Assembly: GCA_964501655.1 (NCBI GenBank)
Contig: CAZCTN010000002.1
Span: 62,001-126,000, forward strand
Source: JAAYJK01 sp964501655
GTDB lineage: Bacteria; Bacillota; Syntrophomonadia; Syntrophomonadales; Syntrophomonadaceae
Direction of reading: 5' to 3'
DNA length: 64,000 bases
A model generated the notes under the pieces. The model searched no databases. It was given only the letters and a program-made list of their open reading frames with translations, and was not told the DNA's origin. The position numbers and the translations under genes are program-made. Shown in pieces: positions 41,531-48,730 of this stretch (the first letter of the stretch is position 1; every line of letters begins with the position of its first letter).

Positions 41531-41935
41531 ATGACGGATAACCAGAAAGAACAGATCAGGGCCCTGCGTCTGCAGGGATTTGGCTATACGACTGTAGCGA
41601 ACAGACTCGGCATTTCAAAGGATACGGTGAAAAGCTACTGCCAGCGGAATGGCCTGGCGGGAAAGCGGAGCAATTCTGACGCAGAAAGCGTTTGTCCTCA
41701 GTGCGGAAAAACGATAGTTCAGTCCGGGAAATATAAAAGGCGGCGTTTTTGCACGGATGGATGCCGTAAGGCATGGTGGGCAAAACACCACGCAGATATT
41801 AAGAATGGAGCCGTTCACAGTTATGTATGTGAAGCCTGCGGAGAGCCGTTCAAGGCTTATGGTAATTCCCTGCGGAAATATTGTTCCCACAGCTGCTATG
41901 TATCGGTGCGCTTCAAAAGCGGTGATTCGGCATGA
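41531..41935 (+). CDS. HTH and double zinc-finger protein preceding the recombinases
   Basis: A 134-aa protein. Residues 5-40 are a recombinase/sigma-like HTH (IRALRLQGFGYTTVANRLGI and SKDTVKSYCQRNGL). Two zinc ribbons follow: CPQCGKTIV with FCTDGC, and CEACGEPFK with YCSHSC. Such proteins regularly stand just before large serine recombinases in clostridial elements, where a directionality-factor or regulator role is suspected but unproven. Its translation start is controlled by the stem at 41490-41523 (inference). Confidence 0.8.
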   Translation: MTDNQKEQIRALRLQGFGYTTVANRLGISKDTVKSYCQRNGLAGKRSNSDAESVCPQCGKTIVQSGKYKRRRFCTDGCRKAWWAKHHADIKNGAVHSYVCEACGEPFKAYGNSLRKYCSHSCYVSVRFKSGDSA

Positions 41936-42099
41936 CAAAGGAGCAGATGGATACAGAACTGCTGTATCATGCAAGCCTATCGCCTTTCAAATGTATGCTT
42001 TCCGAAGGGCTAATATCTGAAGACGACTACAGGGTAATTGATACAATTCTGAGGGCCAAATATTCTCCTGTATTTGTGTGCGATAGTATTCAAATATGA
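41932..42099 (+). CDS. SHOCT-like small protein (55 aa)
   Basis: A 55-codon gene whose ATG overlaps the previous TGA (ATGA at 41932-41935). The product contains LLYHASLSPFKCMLSEGLIS then EDDYRVIDTILRAKYSP, a good SHOCT-domain pattern (short C-terminal-type domain, often oligomerising). Usually found immediately before serine recombinases in these elements. Function unknown. Confidence 0.8.
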   Translation: MTKEQMDTELLYHASLSPFKCMLSEGLISEDDYRVIDTILRAKYSPVFVCDSIQI

Positions 42100-42147
42100 C
42101 TGGATAATAACAAACATTGACGGTAATATGTCCACTACCAAAGGAGG
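42076..42147 (+). promoter_or_regulatory. Repeated leader before the recombinase operon (copy 2)
   Basis: Shares GTGTG, ATGACTGGATA, TTGACGGTAATAT and ACTACCAAA with 17878-17953 in the same order and nearly the same spacing. It covers the last codons of the SHOCT gene and ends in the recombinase ribosome site. Likely promoter/operator for the recombinases. The terminal inverted repeat of copy 1 is not kept here. Confidence 0.55.
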
Positions 42148-42153
42148 TTCTAT

Positions 42154-43446
42154 ATGCAAAAACGAATCATAAACATCACTCCCGAGGCAAGGCTTATCAC
42201 CGTTAAAAAGCGTGTGGCGGCATATGCCAGAGTGTCGTGTGACAAGGAGACCATGCTCCATTCCCTGGCGGCGCAGATAGACTTTTACCGCAATTACATC
42301 ATTAATAACCCTGAATGGGAATTTGCAGGGGTATACGCCGATGAGGCGAAGACCGGAACAAAAGACAGACGCGAACAGTTTCAGCAGCTCCTTGCAGACT
42401 GCCGGAGCGGACATATTGACATGGTGGTTACGAAATCCATTTCACGGTTTGCCCGCAACACGGTAACTCTTCTGGAAACCACACGGGAACTAAGGGAACG
42501 CGGAATCAACGTTTTCTTTGAAGACCAGAATATGGACTCAATCAGCGAAGAGGGCGAACTCATGCTAACGCTGATGGCTTCGGTTGCACAGGAAGAAAGC
42601 CTCTCGTGCAGTGAAAACTGTAAATGGAGGATTCGCAAGGGTTTTGAGAAGGGACAACCCAATACCTGCACGATGCTCGGCTACCGTCTGGTCAATGGTG
42701 TAATCACAGTAATCCCGGATGAAGCAATCATTGTAAAAAAGATTTTTAACCTCTTCCTTTCCGGCTGCGGAATGCAGGGAATCGCCAACACACTAAATAA
42801 AAACGGCATTGCTTCGGAGAAAATTTCAATCTGGCATCCTGACACCATCCGTAATATTCTGCGTAATGAAAAGTATATGGGGGATCTTCTCCTGCAGAAA
42901 AAGGTTAGTTCAGACCATCTATCGAAACGGCAGTCCCTGAATACCGGACAACTTCCCCAATACTACGTTTCTGATAATTATGAACCAATCGTGTCGAAAA
43001 AGACTTTTGAAGCAGTTCAAAAAGAAATTGCGTTCAGGGCTGAAAAGTACACTCAGAAGCGCGGTACAGCAAGCGTTTTCACTAAGAAGATACGCTGCGG
43101 AATTTGTGGAAAAAACTACCGCCGCAAAACAACTCCGTATAACATCGTATGGTGCTGTTCGACATTCAATGCAAATGGCAAAGACTACTGCGCGTCAAAA
43201 GCCATCCCGGAGCAAACGCTTAAAAGCCTGATAGCCGACGCTCTTGGGGAGGAATCCTTTACCGACTACTGTTTCACGACAAGGGTTGAACGCATTGAAG
43301 CGATGCCGGGCAATATTTTACGGTTGATTTTCAAAGACGGATCCGTAGCTGAATACATCTGGCAGGACAGATCGCGCAGTGAAAGCTGGACTCCGGAGAT
43401 GCGGGAAAAAGCGCGTCAAGCCGCAGCAAGGAGGAATAATCAGTGA
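42154..43446 (+). CDS. Large serine recombinase 1
   Basis: A 430-aa recombinase. Residues 12-160 form the resolvase catalytic domain with the nucleophile in VAAYARVSCDK; TKSISRFARNTV is conserved. A recombinase domain (about 175-280) and zinc ribbon (IRCGICGKNYRR ... YCASK) follow. It lacks the long coiled coil seen in recombinase 2, making it a short member. Starts after AAAGGAGGTTCTAT; its stop overlaps the GTG of recombinase 2. Confidence 0.93.
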   Translation: MQKRIINITPEARLITVKKRVAAYARVSCDKETMLHSLAAQIDFYRNYIINNPEWEFAGVYADEAKTGTKDRREQFQQLLADCRSGHIDMVVTKSISRFARNTVTLLETTRELRERGINVFFEDQNMDSISEEGELMLTLMASVAQEESLSCSENCKWRIRKGFEKGQPNTCTMLGYRLVNGVITVIPDEAIIVKKIFNLFLSGCGMQGIANTLNKNGIASEKISIWHPDTIRNILRNEKYMGDLLLQKKVSSDHLSKRQSLNTGQLPQYYVSDNYEPIVSKKTFEAVQKEIAFRAEKYTQKRGTASVFTKKIRCGICGKNYRRKTTPYNIVWCCSTFNANGKDYCASKAIPEQTLKSLIADALGEESFTDYCFTTRVERIEAMPGNILRLIFKDGSVAEYIWQDRSRSESWTPEMREKARQAAARRNNQ

Positions 43447-45104
43447 GTGGAAAAACAATAACCGTCATTCCGGCCAAGCCCAGCAGTTTATCAGCATCAT
43501 TGCCAGGTATGATAAAAAGGAAAAAAGTTGCTGCCTATGCTCGTGTTTCGACTGACAAGGACGAGCAGATAAGCAGCTATGATGCACAGGTCGATTACTA
43601 CACCCAATACATCAAATCCAACCCCGAATGGGAATTCGTCGAGGTTTACGCAGACGAGGGAATCACCGGCACCAATATGAAAAAGCGTGACGGTTTCAAC
43701 CGCATGGTTCAGGATGCTCTTGACGGCAGGATTGACCTCATCCTTACAAAATCGGTCAGCCGATTTGCCCGCAACACAGTTGATAGCCTTACCACAGTCC
43801 GTTCCCTGAAGGACAAGGGCGTGGAGATTTTCTTCGAGAAGGAGAACATTTATACTCTCGATTCCAAGGGAGAATTGTTACTAACGATTCTTTCCAGTTT
43901 GGCACAGGAAGAGGCGCGAAACATTGCCTCCAATACTGCGTGGGGTCGCAGAAAAACATTTGCGGACGGAAAAGTGACGTTTGCCTACAGTTCTTTTCTC
44001 GGATATGAGATGGGCGAAGACAGCAATTTGCGAATTGTTGAGGAGCAGGCGGAAATCATCCGACATATTTACAGCGAATTTCTTGCCGGAAAGACTGCCT
44101 TCGATATAGCCGCCCGCCTCACCGAGGAAGGCATACCGACGCCGATGAAAAAGAAAATATGGCAGGCAAGCGTAGTAAACAGCATCCTGCATAACGAGAA
44201 GTATAAGGGGGACGCAATACTTCAAAAACGCTTTACCGTAGATTTTCTTACTAAGAGGACTAAATTAAACGAAGGCGAATATCCCCAATACTATATTGAA
44301 AACAATCATCCTCCCATCGTTTCAGCAGAGACTTTTGAGATGGTGCAGGAGGAGTTCGCCAGACGGAAAGCCGCCGGCGGATTTATGCGATGCGTTTCGC
44401 CTTTCTCCGGCAGAATTATCTGCGGAGACTGCGGAGGTTTCTACGGTCGGAAAGTATGGCACAGCAATACGGCATACCGCACATATGAGTGGCACTGCAA
44501 CAACAAGTTTACTAAGCGGAAATACTGCACCACACCGACAGTCAAGACCGAATCAATCGAGAAATGCTTTATGGACGCCTTCAACAGCCTGCTTGCCCGA
44601 AAGGACGATATTGCCGAAAACTACCGTCTCTGCATTGCCGCCATCACCGATGATTCCGAATATGTCCGCCGCCGCGATGAACTGGATAAGCGCATCGAGG
44701 AAGAAACCGAACGGACACGGGAATTTCTGTTCAAGCGGAGTAAAAGCGACAGTGACCTTGATAAGGTAAACGAGCAGTACAACAAATACATCGCCGTTCT
44801 GGACGATCTCCAAAGGGAGCGTCAGGAAATGAACTCAAAAATCGCCTTGTGCGCTGCGAAAAAGAGCCAGGTCAAGGGTTTTCTGAAACTGCTGAAAAAG
44901 CAGAAAACCCTGCTTACACAGTTCGATCCGCTTTTATGGCAGGCTGCGGTCAACCACATGATCATCTACCATGATTTGACCGTAAAATTCATTCTGCGGG
45001 ACGGCTCCGAACTCCCATGGACGATAGAAAGGGGTGTGAGAAGCTATGTCAAAAAAGAAAGTACAGGCATCAACTCCGGAGAAGCCGAAAACACCGACTC
45101 GTAA
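43443..45104 (+). CDS. Large serine recombinase 2
   Basis: A 553-aa recombinase. KVAAYARVSTDKDEQISSYD holds the catalytic serine, TKSVSRFARNTVDSL follows, then a recombinase domain, a zinc ribbon (IICGDCGGFYGRK ... YCTTP) and a C-terminal coiled coil (about 420-510) typical of integrase-type LSRs. GTG at 43443 follows AAGGAGGAATAATCA. It overlaps recombinase 3 by 59 bp. Most complete of the three and the best candidate for the integrating enzyme. Confidence 0.94.
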   Translation: MSGKTITVIPAKPSSLSASLPGMIKRKKVAAYARVSTDKDEQISSYDAQVDYYTQYIKSNPEWEFVEVYADEGITGTNMKKRDGFNRMVQDALDGRIDLILTKSVSRFARNTVDSLTTVRSLKDKGVEIFFEKENIYTLDSKGELLLTILSSLAQEEARNIASNTAWGRRKTFADGKVTFAYSSFLGYEMGEDSNLRIVEEQAEIIRHIYSEFLAGKTAFDIAARLTEEGIPTPMKKKIWQASVVNSILHNEKYKGDAILQKRFTVDFLTKRTKLNEGEYPQYYIENNHPPIVSAETFEMVQEEFARRKAAGGFMRCVSPFSGRIICGDCGGFYGRKVWHSNTAYRTYEWHCNNKFTKRKYCTTPTVKTESIEKCFMDAFNSLLARKDDIAENYRLCIAAITDDSEYVRRRDELDKRIEEETERTREFLFKRSKSDSDLDKVNEQYNKYIAVLDDLQRERQEMNSKIALCAAKKSQVKGFLKLLKKQKTLLTQFDPLLWQAAVNHMIIYHDLTVKFILRDGSELPWTIERGVRSYVKKESTGINSGEAENTDS

Positions 45105-46584
45105 TATGAAAGAAAGAAAAATCACTCCCATTTTCCGTTCTATCGTAAAGCCGGACGATCCGAAGAAACGGATGGCTGCATACTGCCGGGTATCCAGTCA
45201 AAATGATGAGCAGCTACACAGCCTTGCGGCGCAGATGCGTTTTTATGAGGATTTACTTTCCCAGGATGAAAACTGCGTGTTTGCCGGTATCTATGCGGAT
45301 GAAGGCATCTCGGGAACACGGACGAAAAACAGGACGGAATTTCTTCGATTGATTGAGGACTGCCGGGGCGGGAAGGTCGACGGTATCATTACAAAAAGCG
45401 TGTCACGGTTCGGAAGAAACACCGTGGACACGCTTGTTTTTACCAGAGAACTCCGCAGCCTTGGTGTTGACGTCTTCTTCGAAAAAGAGAATCTGCATTC
45501 CTGTTCTCCTGAAGGAGAACTGCTTCTGACACTCATGGCAGCTCTTGCGGAATCGGAAGCGGTCAGTATGTCCGACAATATCAAATGGGGCAAGCGGCGC
45601 CGGTTTGAAAAAGGTCTGGTTGGAAGCCTCGCCATCGCCAATATATACGGATACTGTAAACTGAACGGTGAGGTAGCGATCAACGAGCAGGAGGCGGCCG
45701 TCGTAAGACGTATTTTCAAAGAATTCATAGATGGCTTCAACTATAATGAGATAACTGACGGACTGCTCTCTGACAGTATACCGACAAGGCGGGCCGGTGC
45801 TACATGGGCGAACACTACGGTTAAAAACATACTCAGCAATGAAAAATACTGCGGCGATTGCCGGTTTCAAAAAACCTTCATTCAGGACCCCATTTCACAC
45901 AAAAGCGTTCCCAATCGAGGAGAGCTTCCTCAGTTCCTGGTCGAGGACTGTCTCCCGGATATCATAGATAAAGAGATATGGAATGTCGCCCAGGAAATAC
46001 GAAAGCGGCATACGCAGGAAACGAAACCTCCGTGCAGAGAAAGTCCTTTCCGGGGAATCATGTACTGCAACGTCTGCGGGAAGCCCTTCGGTTCATATTA
46101 TTATCATGGCGTGGGTCGGGAGCTGATACCAGGTTTCCGCTGCGTAAGCCGGCACGATAAAAGCGGCGTAGAGATTTCCGGGATGACGTATACTCCGCCG
46201 CACAAGGCAACCTATACCAAAAATCCTACGCCAAAGTTGGAGGAATATCGCAAGCGGTATTGCAAAGGGGCTCAACCGCGGCAGATGCTATGCTCTGATA
46301 TACGCATCCCGATTGACAGACCGGAGAAAGCATTTGTCCAGGCATGGAATCTGATGGTCAGCAAGAAAGCCCGTTATCAGGCCACGCTGCGGCGAACCGC
46401 TGATACTTCGGATGACGCCCTCATGCGTTACCGAGCCAATGAGATGCTTGGCCTGCTTGATGAGGTGGGGAAAATTCCTGATTTCAGCTATCCGATGATG
46501 CTGAAAACCCTGGACAGAATCGAGGTAACTCCGTCTGGAAAGCTGACCTTCCTGTTTCAGTCAGGCATACGGGTAACGGTCTGA
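45046..46584 (+). CDS. Large serine recombinase 3
   Basis: A 512-aa recombinase. MAAYCRVSSQNDEQLHSLAA holds the catalytic serine, TKSVSRFGRNTVDTL is conserved, the zinc ribbon (MYCNVCGKPFGS) carries a long insertion (VEISGMTYTPPHKATYTKNP region) before its second cysteine pair, and the coiled coil is short. ATG at 45046 follows AAAGGGGTGTGAGAAGCT and lies inside recombinase 2. Divergence between the three shows they are not recent duplicates. Confidence 0.94.
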   Translation: MSKKKVQASTPEKPKTPTRNMKERKITPIFRSIVKPDDPKKRMAAYCRVSSQNDEQLHSLAAQMRFYEDLLSQDENCVFAGIYADEGISGTRTKNRTEFLRLIEDCRGGKVDGIITKSVSRFGRNTVDTLVFTRELRSLGVDVFFEKENLHSCSPEGELLLTLMAALAESEAVSMSDNIKWGKRRRFEKGLVGSLAIANIYGYCKLNGEVAINEQEAAVVRRIFKEFIDGFNYNEITDGLLSDSIPTRRAGATWANTTVKNILSNEKYCGDCRFQKTFIQDPISHKSVPNRGELPQFLVEDCLPDIIDKEIWNVAQEIRKRHTQETKPPCRESPFRGIMYCNVCGKPFGSYYYHGVGRELIPGFRCVSRHDKSGVEISGMTYTPPHKATYTKNPTPKLEEYRKRYCKGAQPRQMLCSDIRIPIDRPEKAFVQAWNLMVSKKARYQATLRRTADTSDDALMRYRANEMLGLLDEVGKIPDFSYPMMLKTLDRIEVTPSGKLTFLFQSGIRVTV

Positions 46585-46606
46585 ATTCTCAATAATAAAA
46601 GAATCA

Positions 46607-46640
46607 CCTGCAGATCATTTCGACCAGCAGGCTTTTCTTT
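46607..46640 (+). terminator. Possible terminator after the recombinases
   Basis: CCTGC and GCAGG (15-base loop) followed by CTTTTCTTT. The stem is short, so this is a weak call. Confidence 0.35.
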
Positions 46641-46661
46641 GAAAGGAAAATTATGAATCTA

Positions 46662-46889
46662 TCAATCATCGAACAGAGGGCAGCTTGACTGGCAGTCAGG
46701 GTATGCCGGATTACCGCAGGCGGCGCATCCCTCTGGGATATCATCATCACCTAAAAACTTCTTGAGAAACCTTTCGTTCTGTTCCTCAAGTTTTGCATAT
46801 TTTGCTTTCAGCTTGAAATGGCCGCATTCTGGGCAATCCCAGAAGGTTTCATAATTATTCAGCTTTGCGCCGCATTCAGGACATTTCAT
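46662..46889 (-). CDS. Small double zinc-ribbon protein
   Basis: A 75-aa protein: MKCPECGAKLNNYETFWDCP and ECGHFKLKAK form one zinc ribbon (two CxxC), and GCAACGNPAYPDCQSSC supplies further cysteines. ATG at 46889 follows GAGGAGGCTACTGAT; a longer frame lies inside the upstream gene. It is downstream of the membrane-protein gene on the minus strand, facing the recombinases. Function unknown. Confidence 0.75.
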   Translation of the reverse strand: MKCPECGAKLNNYETFWDCPECGHFKLKAKYAKLEEQNERFLKKFLGDDDIPEGCAACGNPAYPDCQSSCPLFDD

Positions 46890-46918
46890 ATCAGTAGCCT
46901 CCTCATAAACGCTCTGAA

Positions 46919-47389
46919 TCAGGCGCAGTTCTTTAAGTAGTTTTCGACCCATGTCTGGTGTTCTCTCAGTTCAATGCCGTGTTCCAATGCCAGAGCAATC
47001 TTCCCCGCTGAAGCATTCCGGCCATTTGAAAGATTACGTGGGTGTCCGCAAACTCCGAACGGCTCGCCGTTATTGATAATTTTACTGACCGCTTCTGTTG
47101 AGATTTCTGGAATGACATCCACAACGGGCATTGAAGCCATAACAGATGCAGGTGGGGTGTTGATCGCAACAGGCCCAGGCTTAACAGCTTTGAATATGGA
47201 AGTTATCGAGTCCCAATTCTTATAGACCACACAACCTGCTCCAATAGCAACGATGGCACCTTCGGCAATGAGGATGCCTTTTTTGTGTTTTTTTACCCAC
47301 CCAACAAACGTGCTATATTCAAAATTCTCATTTGAGGACGTATGTTGATTTCTGGGGTCCGATTCTATGTTCATGTTTTCTTCTCTCAT
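46919..47389 (-). CDS. Single-pass membrane protein, unknown function
   Basis: A 156-aa protein with one transmembrane segment (residues about 35-58, KGILIAEGAIVAIGAGCVVY), a polar N-terminus and a C-terminal domain (EPFGVCGHPRNLSNGRNASA, HGIELREHQTWVENYLKNCA) of unknown type. ATG at 47389 follows AGGAGGAAAACG. Divergent from the HTH gene at 47553, with which it may share regulation. Confidence 0.7.
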   Translation of the reverse strand: MREENMNIESDPRNQHTSSNENFEYSTFVGWVKKHKKGILIAEGAIVAIGAGCVVYKNWDSITSIFKAVKPGPVAINTPPASVMASMPVVDVIPEISTEAVSKIINNGEPFGVCGHPRNLSNGRNASAGKIALALEHGIELREHQTWVENYLKNCA

Positions 47390-47552
47390 CGTTTTCCTCC
47401 TGAATTTATGTAAGGTTCTTTACATCTTTTGTTTATGGTGTTATTATTTCATAATATAAAAGAGCATACAATACTTAAATGCATAATACACAGTTCTAAT
47501 TTGCAGAATATGCTTTATAAAAAAGAATGATATATTCTTTTTGGAGGACAAT

Positions 47553-48329
47553 ATGGCATACATTAATAATATAAGTGCAGATAACACTTTCTTTCAAAAC
47601 AGATTAATAGGTTTAATGAAAGAGCAAGGAATAAAAAGCGCATCCGACTTTGCGCATAAACTAAAGGAAAAACATATTCTGTCTCATATGAAAGAAAGCA
47701 GCATTGAAAAAACCATTCAGAGACATCTTAGCTTTGAAAGCACAGATAAGGGATCGCTTCCGGATACTTTGCACGCTCCGCACATTAAGGCGTATTGTGA
47801 TTTTTTCGATTGTTCCACAGATTATCTTCTTGGCAAAACGGATGTAAAATCGAGTGATATCGAGATAAGGCGAATTTGTGATAGATTAGGCCTAACCGAA
47901 GAAGCTGTTAATGCCATAATCAAAATGACAGGTGAAAAAACGGCCATCCCGACTGTTTGGATGATGCCAGAAGAATCCAGGGCAATTCTAAGCAAGATAT
48001 TGACCGCAGTCAAGTTTAAAGACTTTATCACAAGTATTAAGCATCTAGATGAAGCATACGGTGAAACGGAAGAAAAAGAGCTATGGGATAAATTAGAAAA
48101 GAAAATCGGTAAGAAAAGATTATCTACAGCAAGTGAGTGGTCTGATAAACTTGACCCCTTATATGACGGACCAGACCCGGGCCAAGAAATATTGGATGAT
48201 GTAAAGTTGTTTAATGAAGTATTGGACGCAGGGTATGGAATACAGTGTAAAAACGAATATAACCGGAAGGTCTACAAGTTTGAACTTCACGAAATATACT
48301 CTTCAATAATCAACGAAATGTACCCGTAA
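47553..48329 (+). CDS. HTH-type regulator of mobile-element type
   Basis: A 258-aa protein with an N-terminal divergent HTH (FFQNRLIGLMKEQGIKSASD, FAHKLKEKHILS, and CDFFDCSTDYLLGKTD, a common Xre C-cap) and a charged C-terminal half. Similar proteins are found in clostridial integrated elements and may be phage/ICE repressors. ATG at 47553 follows TTGGAGGACAAT. A/T-rich upstream region with GCATA repeats may be its operator. It is the only candidate repressor seen near the recombinase end. Confidence 0.7.
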   Translation: MAYINNISADNTFFQNRLIGLMKEQGIKSASDFAHKLKEKHILSHMKESSIEKTIQRHLSFESTDKGSLPDTLHAPHIKAYCDFFDCSTDYLLGKTDVKSSDIEIRRICDRLGLTEEAVNAIIKMTGEKTAIPTVWMMPEESRAILSKILTAVKFKDFITSIKHLDEAYGETEEKELWDKLEKKIGKKRLSTASEWSDKLDPLYDGPDPGQEILDDVKLFNEVLDAGYGIQCKNEYNRKVYKFELHEIYSSIINEMYP

Positions 48330-48335
48330 TAACAA

Positions 48336-48392
48336 AGTGTGACTATGAATATACCCGGCTTTTTCAGGGTGATTATCATAGCCACACTTTTT
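48336..48392 (+). terminator. Terminator after the HTH gene
   Basis: AGTGTG and CTATGA on the left pair with TCATAG and CACACT on the right (one mismatch between), an inner ACCC/GGGT extends the stem, and TTTTT follows. Confidence 0.75.
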
Positions 48393-48513
48393 GCTTTGAC
48401 CAAGTTTGCCGATTGATTTCAATCCGGGAATCGGTACTGATTCCGAGATAGGTCAACGAAAACGGCCATCTTATAAACGGCAAAAAAGCCTCGAAGTCGG
48501 CACTTTTGGCGTG

Positions 48514-48551
48514 TTGCACCCACCCTGTGAATTTGCACCCATCCTTGTATT
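48514..48551. repeat. Tandem 19-bp TTGCACCCA repeats, possible IS end relic
   Basis: TTGCACCCACCCTGTGAAT is followed at once by TTGCACCCATCCTTGTATT. Multiple short repeats with TGCACCC are a feature of some IS21-type ends; no transposase gene remains nearby, so this would be a relic. Confidence 0.35.
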
Positions 48552-48597
48552 CTTCAACCGAGAAAAATTAAATTGTATCAATGCCTTGTTGCGGATG

Positions 48598-48622
48598 CAG
48601 TGTCTGACACAGTTGCAGTAAC
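48598..48622. repeat. Diverged direct repeat, left copy
   Basis: CAGTGTCTGACACAG followed by TTGCAGTAAC. The right copy at 57193-57216 differs by a few bases and one indel and lies directly behind a tmRNA-like 3' end. Confidence 0.55.
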
Positions 48623-48677
48623 TTTTCTGCAACCGTACTGCTGTTGCTGTTGCTAGATGCATTTTTTATTTTATAAT

Positions 48678-48707
48678 AACAGCCACCTGTGATAACAGGT
48701 GACTGTT
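48678..48707 (-). terminator. Terminator of the repeat-protein gene
   Basis: AACAG-C-CACCTGT, GATA loop, ACAGGTG-A-CTGTT: a 12-bp stem with one mismatch, 24 bp beyond the stop of the minus-strand gene. Confidence 0.6.
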
Positions 48708-48730
48708 GCATAAGTTATTAACTTTATACA

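Larger units (their letters stand above)
5160..46660 (+). mobile_element. Siphovirus-type prophage with three serine recombinases
   Basis: All genes from 5.45 to 46.58 kb lie on the plus strand and form recognisable phage modules: replication, packaging, HK97-type head, long non-contractile tail, lysis, second replication block and recombinases. Both ends are approximate because no att core could be recognised. The right end might extend to about 48.4 kb to include the zinc-ribbon, membrane and HTH genes. No terminase, capsid, portal or tape-measure frame is broken, so the prophage may be functional. Confidence 0.85.
48393..48730. other. Relic intergenic region with repeat fragments
   Basis: No gene supported. 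It contains two 19-bp direct repeats beginning TTGCACCCA (48514 and 48533), a 25-bp sequence (48598-48622) that recurs in diverged form at 57193, an inverted repeat GTTGCAG/CTGCAAC (48612-48633), and the terminator of the minus-strand gene at 48678-48707. Confidence 0.5.

Noticed and set aside
5250..48460. TCCGAGAT present near 5259 and near 48444 as an att core
   Set aside because: An 8-bp match between regions of this size is expected by chance and neither site sits next to the recombinases.
48406..48621. 71-codon plus-strand ORF
   Set aside because: Runs through repeat relics and lacks a ribosome site and protein-like composition.
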